Below, piece after piece: positions 1 to 5,829 of a stretch of DNA of 9,404 nucleotides. The notes under the pieces were generated by a model. It saw only the letters and a list, made by a program, of their open reading frames with translations, searched no databases and was not told the origin of the DNA. Origin of the DNA: an uncultured Eubacteriales bacterium (GTDB taxonomy: Bacteria; Bacillota; Clostridia; Lachnospirales; Lachnospiraceae); the NCBI GenBank assembly GCA_900549105.1, contig URND01000115.1, positions 1-9,404 of the forward strand, in the 5' to 3' direction. Made by a program: the position numbers and the translations under genes. Numbering within the stretch: the first letter of the stretch is position 1; the number at the start of each line of letters is the position of its first letter.

Positions 1-13
1 CGCTCGGGGAGCT

Positions 14-51
14 AAAAGACAGGTTATTCGATATGAGTAACCTGTCTTTTT
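14..51 (+). terminator. Intrinsic terminator of the upstream transcription unit
   Basis: A perfect 13-bp stem pairs 14-26 (AAAAGACAGGTTA) with 38-50 (TAACCTGTCTTTT) around an 11-base loop, and the right arm ends in a run of five T. The matching A run at the left foot means it could also work on the minus strand. It closes a gene lying before the window and insulates the nahK promoter that follows. Confidence 0.9.
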
Positions 52-82
52 GCGTGGATATGGAAGTACCCTCTAAAAACTT

Positions 83-111
83 TTGACATGCAGGGACTTC
101 AGTGTTAATAT
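83..111 (+). promoter_or_regulatory. Sigma-A type promoter of nahK
   Basis: A consensus -35 box TTGACA at 83-88 is followed, after 17 bases, by TAATAT at 106-111. A TG dinucleotide at 103-104 gives an extended -10. A perfect TATAAT also occurs at 109-114, but it would need a 20-base spacer. The predicted start of transcription is near 118, giving a leader of about 23 bases that contains the GGAGG ribosome binding site (127-131). This makes nahK its own transcription unit. Confidence 0.75.
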
Positions 112-120
112 AATAACACT
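101..120. promoter_or_regulatory. Perfect palindrome over the nahK -10: candidate operator
   Basis: AGTGTTA at 101-107 is the exact reverse complement of TAACACT at 114-120, with six bases between. The 20-base element covers the -10 box and the predicted start of transcription, the classic place for a dimeric repressor. It does not resemble a CcpA cre site, which has a central CG. I did not see a second copy in the window's other promoters. The regulator that binds it is unknown. Confidence 0.55.
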
Positions 121-140
121 ATGAATGGAGGTAGCCTTTA

Positions 141-1256
141 ATGACACAGGAAGAAAAGGAGAGAATTGAACGTATCGCTTCAAATTTTCAGTTTGAAGGG
201 AAATTGATGGGGCTGATTCCGTGGGGAAACGGGCATATAAATGATACATATCTGTTGACCTATGGAATTGGAAAGATGGGATATATCCGGGTTATTCTTC
301 AGAGGATGAATAAAAATGTCTTTCCCCATCCGGTGGAATTGATGGAGAATATTGTAAATATAACGACTTTTCTCCACAAAAAAATCGAGGAAAATGGAGG
401 CAATCCTTATCGTGAAACCCTGAATGTGATTCCGACAAAAGATAATATGCCTTATTATAAAGATTCGGATGAGGATTATTGGCGGGCTTTCGTATTTATT
501 ACCGATGCTTCCAGTTATGATATGGTGGAGAAGCCGGAAGATTTTTATCAGAGTGGGCTGGCTTTTGGAAAATTTCAGTGCCTGCTGGCAGATTTCCCGG
601 CGGAAAAGCTGCATGAGACCATCGCTGATTTTCATAATACAAAACAGCGCCTTGCCAATTTTAAGAAGGCTGTTGAGGAAGATGTGGCCGGAAGGGCGGA
701 CGAAGTGTCAAAAGAAATCCAGTTTGTTCTGGACAGGGAGAGTGACGCCGGATTTTTCGTGGATTTGATTGATAAAAAAGAGCTGCCGATACGCGTCACC
801 CATAATGATACAAAGTTAAATAATATTATGATTGATAACTACAGCGGCAAGGGTATCTGTGTCATTGATCTGGATACGACAATGCCGGGACTTGCTGTCT
901 ATGATTTTGGGGATTCCATCCGTTTTGGCGCCAGTACAGCCAAGGAGGATGAGCAGGATCTGAGTAAGGTGAGCTGCAGCATGGAGCTTTTCGAAGCTTA
1001 TACGAGGGGCTTCATTGAAGGCTGTGACGGGAAGCTTACCAGGAAGGAACTGGAATTGCTGCCTATGGGGGCAAAAATGATGACCTATGAGTGCGGCATG
1101 CGTTTCCTCACAGATTATTTGCAAAATGACGTGTACTTCAAAACCTCCAGAGAGGGACATAATCTGGACAGAGCACGCACCCAGTTTAAGCTGGTGGAAG
1201 ATATGGAAAGCAAATGGGAGCAGATGCGCTGTATTGTAAAAAAATATATTCAGTAA
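141..1256 (+). CDS. nahK: N-acetylhexosamine 1-kinase (NahK/LnpB)
   Basis: This cytoplasmic kinase is predicted to phosphorylate GlcNAc or GalNAc at C1 with ATP. That is the step after phosphorolysis of lacto-N-biose or galacto-N-biose in the LnpABCD pathway. The 371-residue protein has the aminoglycoside-phosphotransferase-like fold and closely resembles Bifidobacterium longum NahK (about 359 residues). Shared segments are GNGHINDTYL near residue 29, the catalytic loop THNDTKLNN (220-228) with catalytic base D223, the metal-binding VIDLDT with D243, then DFGDSIRFGAS (255-264) and YECGMRFLTDYL (316-327). D223 and D243 keep the same 20-residue spacing as the two key aspartates of the B. longum enzyme. 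The start is set by GGAGG at 127-131, nine bases upstream. Unlike in bifidobacteria, the gene is not in line with its phosphorylase. It has its own promoter and converges on the araC-type gene with a 13-base gap. Confidence 0.93.
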   Translation: MTQEEKERIERIASNFQFEGKLMGLIPWGNGHINDTYLLTYGIGKMGYIRVILQRMNKNVFPHPVELMENIVNITTFLHKKIEENGGNPYRETLNVIPTKDNMPYYKDSDEDYWRAFVFITDASSYDMVEKPEDFYQSGLAFGKFQCLLADFPAEKLHETIADFHNTKQRLANFKKAVEEDVAGRADEVSKEIQFVLDRESDAGFFVDLIDKKELPIRVTHNDTKLNNIMIDNYSGKGICVIDLDTTMPGLAVYDFGDSIRFGASTAKEDEQDLSKVSCSMELFEAYTRGFIEGCDGKLTRKELELLPMGAKMMTYECGMRFLTDYLQNDVYFKTSREGHNLDRARTQFKLVEDMESKWEQMRCIVKKYIQ

Positions 1257-1269
1257 TAAACAAAGTCAG

Positions 1270-2115
1270 TTATTTCTCGATTCGACTCTGTTTTCTGTAT
1301 TCATTTGGACTAAGCCCGCATATCTTTTTGAAAGCCTGGGAAAAATAGCTTGGTGAAGAAAAGCCAAGGAACCGACTGATAAAAGAGAGCGGGTAATCGT
1401 CATTTTTAAGGAGTTGTTTTGCCTCTTCAATTCTGCAGGAAATCATATAATTTATCGGTGATATTCCATATTCCTTTGTAAAGGCATGAACCAGATAATA
1501 TCTGCTGACATGGCTTATCTCAACTAAAGTATCCAGATTAATGCTTTCCCGGTAATGGGCTTCGATATATCTTCGAATGGCAGAGCATAAATGTGAAGAT
1601 TTTTTTGGACCGGAGACAATGGACATGGATAATCCTGTCTGGCGGAGAATGAGTATGACCAGTATCTCCATTAAATCCTGGCAGATGATGTCATGATTAA
1701 ACTCTTTATTTTCAATCTCTTTTAGCATGCTTTGAAGGTAAAATAAAACTTTATCCCGGATAGGACGGCAGTTTACAATGTAATATTGCTGATTCCAGGC
1801 GTTTGTCTCTGAGAGTTCAAAATCTTCAATGCCAAGAACAATATATTCCATGGGGTTTGCATTTAAACTCATTTCCGTGTGGAGAACATGGGGATTGACA
1901 ATCACAAAATCATTGGCGCCGACAGGATGCAGTTGATTTTCAATAAAAAACTGGCCGACTCCATCGGTGACAAAAAACAGCTCACAGCAGTTGTGGGTGT
2001 GGGGCGTACTGTGCCAGTCGCCGCCATATTTAGCCGAACTGATATAGAGGAGTTTGGCCGAGGTGCGGATGTTTTTATTTTTATTTAATGCAATATCATA
2101 GCGATTTGTGCTCAT
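1270..2115 (-). CDS. AraC/XylS-family transcriptional regulator
   Basis: A 281-residue one-component regulator. The N-terminal part (about 20-100) is a cupin-like sensor domain with the H-x-H-x3-E pattern in TPHTHNCCELFFV (H39, H41, E45) and a further NPHVLH near 74-79. A linker follows. The C-terminal 176-278 is the double helix-turn-helix DNA-binding domain, ending in the typical LGFSSPSYFSQAFKKICGLSPNEYR block. The start is supported by GGAGG at 2130-2126 on the minus strand, ten bases before the ATG. It is transcribed divergently from the transport operon across a 229-base region, so it most likely activates that operon in response to the disaccharide or a breakdown product, and may control itself. 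This role is inferred from position; the ligand cannot be read from the sequence. Confidence 0.92.
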   Translation of the reverse strand: MSTNRYDIALNKNKNIRTSAKLLYISSAKYGGDWHSTPHTHNCCELFFVTDGVGQFFIENQLHPVGANDFVIVNPHVLHTEMSLNANPMEYIVLGIEDFELSETNAWNQQYYIVNCRPIRDKVLFYLQSMLKEIENKEFNHDIICQDLMEILVILILRQTGLSMSIVSGPKKSSHLCSAIRRYIEAHYRESINLDTLVEISHVSRYYLVHAFTKEYGISPINYMISCRIEEAKQLLKNDDYPLSFISRFLGFSSPSYFSQAFKKICGLSPNEYRKQSRIEK

Positions 2116-2136
2116 ATGTTAAGTCCCTCCAATTCG

Positions 2137-2165
2137 ATTATAATATAGTCTTTAAAAACAGGCAA
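2137..2165 (-). promoter_or_regulatory. Promoter of the araC-type gene
   Basis: Read on the minus strand, TTGCCT (2165-2160) and a perfect TATAAT (2142-2137) are separated by 17 bases. The start codon lies just downstream with GGAGG between. The -35 box overlaps the left arm of a GCAATA/TATTGC inverted repeat (2162-2183), which would fit autoregulation. Confidence 0.6.
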
Positions 2166-2240
2166 TACCAATAGTCATATTGCATAAAAAAATATTTAAA
2201 AATATATATGTATTGGACAAAAAAACGAAAAATAACAATA
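2162..2240. promoter_or_regulatory. Cluster of CAATA/TATTG half-sites between divergent promoters
   Basis: The pentamer CAATA occurs five times in 78 bases: direct at 2163-2167, 2169-2173 and 2236-2240, and inverted (TATTG) at 2178-2182 and 2211-2215. The first and the 2178 copy form a longer inverted repeat, GCAATA (2162-2167) and TATTGC (2178-2183), with a ten-base spacer. The group lies between the regulator promoter and the -35 of the transport operon, where an AraC-type activator would bind. The region is very AT-rich, so part of this may be chance. Confidence 0.35.
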
Positions 2241-2267
2241 TATATAAAAAAGATAGCAACAAAGCGA

Positions 2268-2295
2268 TTGAATAGAATCAGGAATCGGCTATACT
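2268..2295 (+). promoter_or_regulatory. Promoter of the disaccharide transport operon
   Basis: TTGAAT at 2268-2273 and TATACT at 2290-2295 are separated by 16 bases, a near-consensus sigma-A promoter. Transcription should start near 2302, giving a leader of about 43 bases that ends in AAGGAGGAG (2331-2339), a very strong ribosome binding site seven bases before the ATG. The slightly imperfect -35 fits an activator-dependent promoter. Confidence 0.6.
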
Positions 2296-2344
2296 AGGAT
2301 TATAAAGACGGAACGACTATTTTATCATTTAAGGAGGAGAAAAA

Positions 2345-3715
2345 ATGAAAAAGAGATTATTAAGTTTGCTTTTATGCACAGCCATGGTTGCAACAGCTCT
2401 GGTTGGCTGCGGCGGCGGCTCAAAAGAAACGAAGGCTGCTGAAACAAAGGCAGAAGAAACAAAAGCCGGGGAAACAACGGCTGCGGCAGGAGATGTCACG
2501 ATCAAAGTTGCGGCAATTGAAACCGCTTATGGTTCAGAGATGTGGCAGCAGGTATGCGATGCTTTCACTGAGCAGACAGGTATCAAAGTTGAATTGACAA
2601 CAGATAAGAATCTTGAAGATGTAATTGGACCATCTATGCAGGGCGGAGATTATCCGGATGTTATTCACCTTGCAACTGGCCGTGAAGCTGCTCTGACAGA
2701 ACAGTTCATCAAAGGCAACCTCATTGCGGATATTACAGATGTGTTATCCATGCAGGTTCCTGGCGAGGAAGCTATTGTTTCCGATAAGATTGCAGGCGGA
2801 TTTACAGAAACATCTTTAACAAATCCTTATGGCGACGGCAAAACTTATCTTGCACCAATGTTCTATTCTCCTTGCGGCCTCTTCTATAACGCAGGTCTTT
2901 TAAAAGAGAAGAATTGGGAAGTTCCTACAACATGGGATGAAATGTGGGAATTAGGCGATAAAGCCCTTGAAGAAGGTATCTACTTATTCACTTATCCGAC
3001 AACCGGTTATTTTGATGCATTCTTCTATGCATTAATGTATTCGGCCGGCGGCGCAGAATTCTTTGATAAAGCTACAAAATATGAAGAAGGTATCTGGGAT
3101 ACGGAAGAAGCTAAGACTTGCTTCGATATCGTTGCTAAATTAGCTAAGTATACAAACCCTATTACACCGGCTCAGGCAAACGACCAGGATTTCACTCAGA
3201 ATCAGCAGTTAGTGCTTGACAATAAAGCAATCTTTATGCCAAATGGTACATGGATTGTTGGTGAGATGGCTGAAGCTCCGAGAGCTGAAGGCTTTGAATG
3301 GGGTATGACAGCTCTTCCGGCCGTTGCAGAAGGCGGCGACCAGTACAGCTATACATGGTTTGAACAGGCATGGATTCCATCCGGCGCTGCAAACGTAGAC
3401 GCTGCAAAACAGTTCGTTGCTTTCCTTTACAGCGATGTTGCATGTGAAATTTTTGCAGGTGCAGGCGCTATTCAGCCGGTACTTGGAATCGCTGATAAAT
3501 TGGAAGGCGATAACGTAATGTTCTATTCCATTTATGATAATGGAGCAAAAGCCGCTATGGGTAACTTCGCAGCATTCGAAGCTATTCCGGGCGTAGAAGT
3601 ACGTACAGCATTCTTTGACCCTGTGAACTCTTTAGTATCCGGTGAGATAACAGAGGAACAGTGGATTGAAGGCGTCAAAGCAGCAAGCGATCAGATGCGT
3701 GCTAATTTAAAATAG
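2345..3715 (+). CDS. Sugar-binding lipoprotein of an ABC importer (family 1 SBP)
   Basis: A 456-residue extracellular solute-binding protein, anchored to the outer face of the membrane by lipid on Cys22. The N-terminus is a lipoprotein signal peptide (MKKRLLSLLL start, lipobox LVGC at 19-22). A low-complexity linker of four five-residue units built on ETKA(A/E/G) spans 28-47. The mature domain begins at about 50 with VTIKVAAIET and shows typical family 1 features: the EQTGIKVELTT strand, a GGDYPDVI motif, and aromatic-rich stretches such as YLAPMFYSPCGLFYN and YTWFEQAWIP that suit sugar stacking. It is the first gene of the operon with a very strong ribosome binding site, and a hairpin follows it, so it is probably made in excess over the permeases. 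The substrate is inferred from the phosphorylase in the same operon as galacto-N-biose or lacto-N-biose. It ends in TAG. Confidence 0.9.
   Translation: MKKRLLSLLLCTAMVATALVGCGGGSKETKAAETKAEETKAGETTAAAGDVTIKVAAIETAYGSEMWQQVCDAFTEQTGIKVELTTDKNLEDVIGPSMQGGDYPDVIHLATGREAALTEQFIKGNLIADITDVLSMQVPGEEAIVSDKIAGGFTETSLTNPYGDGKTYLAPMFYSPCGLFYNAGLLKEKNWEVPTTWDEMWELGDKALEEGIYLFTYPTTGYFDAFFYALMYSAGGAEFFDKATKYEEGIWDTEEAKTCFDIVAKLAKYTNPITPAQANDQDFTQNQQLVLDNKAIFMPNGTWIVGEMAEAPRAEGFEWGMTALPAVAEGGDQYSYTWFEQAWIPSGAANVDAAKQFVAFLYSDVACEIFAGAGAIQPVLGIADKLEGDNVMFYSIYDNGAKAAMGNFAAFEAIPGVEVRTAFFDPVNSLVSGEITEEQWIEGVKAASDQMRANLK
2426..2485 (+). repeat. Four 15-base tandem repeats encoding the lipoprotein linker
   Basis: Four imperfect 15-base units, each starting GAAAC, encode ETKAA, ETKAE, ETKAG and ETTAA (residues 28-47 of the lipoprotein). 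The linker lies between the lipidated Cys22 and the binding domain and probably acts as a flexible spacer through the cell wall. Such linkers are common in Lachnospiraceae lipoproteins. The codons differ between units, so the repeat is not recent. Confidence 0.7.
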
Positions 3716-3740
3716 TCGATAAAAGTGTTTATTTTAATGG

Positions 3741-3771
3741 CGGCGGGCAGGATAATCTGCCCGTCGTTTTT
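3741..3771 (+). terminator. Internal terminator-like hairpin after the binding-protein gene
   Basis: CGGCGGGCAG (3741-3750) pairs with CTGCCCGTCG (3757-3766) through ten base pairs including one G-U, around the loop GATAAT, followed by five T (3767-3771). It lies in the 96-base gap between the lipoprotein and the first permease. No clear promoter follows, so partial read-through would supply the downstream genes at lower level. Confidence 0.8.
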
Positions 3772-3811
3772 CAATATGCAGGAATCAAGTTTAAGAAAGG
3801 GACGATAGTTT

Positions 3812-4696
3812 ATGAAGAAGGATAAAAAGTTAAGCGGCTTTTTAGCGCTTTGTATTGCTCCGGCCGTTATTCTCTTTTTCATTTTTATGATCGTGCCTAC
3901 GTTTAATGTATTTCGGATGTCCTTATATGAAAAAGGAGCCTATTCTCCGAATGAAACTTTTGTCGGATTAAAGAACTTCCAAATGCTTATTTCGGACACG
4001 AAATTTATTCAGTCCATGCAGAATATGATTTTGCTGGTTGTCGTAGTCACTATCATTACTTTTGCATTTGCGCTGGTATTTGCAGGAATTTTGTCAAGAG
4101 AAAAGATAAAGGGGCAGAATTTTTTCCGGGTTATATTTTATATACCTAATATTTTGTCTGTTGTTGTTATTTCCGGTATTTTCTCCGCAGTTTATAAACC
4201 TGAAAATGGTATGTTAAACAGTATTATCGGACTGTTTCGGGATATGAGTAATCCGATTTTATGGAAAGGTGAAAAACTTGTTATGGTCAGCGTTATTATC
4301 GCCATGGTATGGCAGGCCATCGGTTATTATATGGTTATGTATATGGCGTCTATGGCCAGCGTGCCGCAGAGCTTGTATGAGAGCGCCAGCCTGGATGGGG
4401 CCGGACGCATCGAACAATTTTTCCATATCACCATTCCATTGATTTGGACGAATATTCGTACAACATTAACGTTTTTTATCATTTCGACAATTAATATGGC
4501 ATTCTTATTTGTCAAGGCGATGACTTCCGGCGGCCCGAACGGGGCGTCAAACGTTGCTCTGAACTATATGTACAGTCAGAAGGATGCCGGTTTATATGGA
4601 TATAGTATGGCGATTGGCGTTGTGATTTTCCTGTTTTCCTTTGCCCTTTCGGCACTGGTTAATAAGGTAACTGAACGCGAACCGCTGGAATTCTAA
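3812..4696 (+). CDS. ABC sugar importer permease, MalF/UgpA type
   Basis: A 294-residue inner-membrane permease, one half of the transmembrane channel. Hydrophobic segments lie at about 10-30, 70-92, 105-127, 156-178, 214-236 and 262-284, giving six spans. The cytoplasmic EAA loop that docks on the ATPase is seen as YESASLDGAGRIEQFFHITIP, about residues 189-209 (E190, D195-G196, P209). The ATG at 3812 follows a fairly weak AGAAAGGGA ribosome binding site about ten bases upstream. The gene stands after the internal hairpin and is followed at twelve bases by the second permease, whose ribosome binding site overlaps its stop codon. It has the usual length for CUT1-family permeases; the CUT1 family carries di- and oligosaccharides, which fits the phosphorylase in this operon. 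Confidence 0.92.
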   Translation: MKKDKKLSGFLALCIAPAVILFFIFMIVPTFNVFRMSLYEKGAYSPNETFVGLKNFQMLISDTKFIQSMQNMILLVVVVTIITFAFALVFAGILSREKIKGQNFFRVIFYIPNILSVVVISGIFSAVYKPENGMLNSIIGLFRDMSNPILWKGEKLVMVSVIIAMVWQAIGYYMVMYMASMASVPQSLYESASLDGAGRIEQFFHITIPLIWTNIRTTLTFFIISTINMAFLFVKAMTSGGPNGASNVALNYMYSQKDAGLYGYSMAIGVVIFLFSFALSALVNKVTEREPLEF

Positions 4697-4708
4697 GGAG
4701 GAAGGATA

Positions 4709-5599
4709 ATGAAAAATAAAAATGAATCCACTTCCGCGGAACGCTTATATAAAATATTTATTTATGTGGCTTTGCTGACACTGGCTATTGTGATTATTGT
4801 CCCGGTGGCCTGGGTGTTTATGGCTGCATTTAAAGAGAACAGTGAGTTTTATGGAAATCCGTGGACTCTGCCTGCCGGTTTATATTGGCAGAATTTTGTA
4901 AATGCGTGGAATACGGCAAAAATGGGCGAATATATGCTGAATTCGGTGATTGTGACGGCTTTGGCCTTAATCATTTTACTGGTGGTAGCATTGCCGGCAG
5001 CCTATTGTTTGTCGAGATTTAATTTCCGGGGACGGAAGTTTTTAAATGGCTGTTTTATGGCCGGATTATTCATTAATGTAAACTATATCGTCGTTCCGAT
5101 TTTCTTAATGTTGAGAGACGGAGATTTGTGGCTTACAAAAATGATGGGCAAAGGATTTTTGCTGAATAACCTGATCATACTGGCAATTGTTTATGCAGCG
5201 ACGGCGCTGCCTTTTACCATTTACCTGCTTTCCGGCTATTTTGCAACTCTGCCTCATGATTATGAGGAGGCTGCCTATATTGACGGGGCAAGCTATAACC
5301 GGGCTATGTGGGATATCATTTTCCCTATGGCAAAACCGTCGATTATTACAATTATTTTATTTAATTTCCTGTCTTTCTGGAATGAATATATTATTTCAAT
5401 GACTTTGATGAGTTCGGCCACAGGGCAGAAAACTTTGCCGGTAGGACTGTTAAATTTGATGCAGGCACAGCAATCTGCGGCGGAATATGGTATGATGTAT
5501 GCCGGACTTGTATTGGTTATGCTGCCGACATTGATTTTGTACATCTGCGTGCAGAGCAAATTGACCGAAGGAATGACTGTAGGCGGATTGAAAGGATAA
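4709..5599 (+). CDS. ABC sugar importer permease, MalG/UgpE type
   Basis: A 296-residue inner-membrane permease, partner of the preceding one. Hydrophobic spans lie at about 15-40, 77-100, 113-135, 152-176, 208-232 and 262-281. The EAA loop is clear as YEEAAYIDGASYNRAMWDIIFP, residues 185-206 (E187, D192-G193, P206). The C-terminus VQSKLTEGMTVGGLKG is the characteristic ending of MalG-type subunits, which reaches into the ATPase dimer in the maltose system. AAGGAGG (4695-4701) overlaps the stop codon of the previous gene, so the two permeases are probably translationally coupled. The small membrane protein gene begins only ten bases after its stop. Confidence 0.93.
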   Translation: MKNKNESTSAERLYKIFIYVALLTLAIVIIVPVAWVFMAAFKENSEFYGNPWTLPAGLYWQNFVNAWNTAKMGEYMLNSVIVTALALIILLVVALPAAYCLSRFNFRGRKFLNGCFMAGLFINVNYIVVPIFLMLRDGDLWLTKMMGKGFLLNNLIILAIVYAATALPFTIYLLSGYFATLPHDYEEAAYIDGASYNRAMWDIIFPMAKPSIITIILFNFLSFWNEYIISMTLMSSATGQKTLPVGLLNLMQAQQSAAEYGMMYAGLVLVMLPTLILYICVQSKLTEGMTVGGLKG

Positions 5600-5608
5600 G
5601 GTGAAGCC

Positions 5609-5809
5609 ATGGAATTTTGGAAAGAACATGTAAAAGTCCGGGTTGTATTGATTGCGCTGTTTTTTGTCGTGGGCCTGATTCTTGTTTTCGCGGGCTGGAA
5701 AATGACCGGAAAACTGGCTGGCCTGGGCATTATGATCGTGGGCGTGATTTTATTGCTGGCAGCGCTGCTTATTTATAATAAACCATTTGAGACACCAAAT
5801 AAGAAATAA
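5609..5809 (+). CDS. Small two-span membrane protein of unknown function
   Basis: A 66-residue protein that I do not recognise with certainty; it may belong to a domain-of-unknown-function family (DUF6903 comes to mind, unverified). It has a short charged N-terminus (MEFWKEHVKVR), a first hydrophobic span at about 11-30, a short polar turn with KMTGK (31-35), a second glycine-rich span at about 36-55, and a polar tail ending PFETPNKK. This predicts a helical hairpin with both ends in the cytoplasm. It is a real gene by context. It sits nine bases after the permease stop and 20 bases before the phosphorylase, on the same strand, with AAGGTG at 5598-5603 as ribosome binding site. It has no signal peptide cleavage site or catalytic motif. 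An accessory role in the importer is the simplest guess, but nothing in the sequence proves it. Confidence 0.75.
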   Translation: MEFWKEHVKVRVVLIALFFVVGLILVFAGWKMTGKLAGLGIMIVGVILLLAALLIYNKPFETPNKK

Positions 5810-5829
5810 TCAGTAAGGAATGTTGGAAC

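Noticed and set aside
61..140. A catabolite-control (cre) site or riboswitch before nahK.
   Set aside because: The palindrome lacks the central CG of cre sites, and the leader of about 23 bases is too short for a riboswitch.
121..141. A six-codon reading frame (ATG at 121, TAA at 139) overlapping the nahK start, like a leader peptide.
   Set aside because: It would start about three bases after the predicted transcription start, has no ribosome binding site of its own, and its codons are simply the nahK ribosome binding region.
5293..5730. Long minus-strand frames opposite the permease and phosphorylase genes (for example 5293-5730, 5911-6492, 7558-8019).
   Set aside because: They are shadows of well-supported plus-strand genes, with no plausible ribosome binding sites or recognisable domains.
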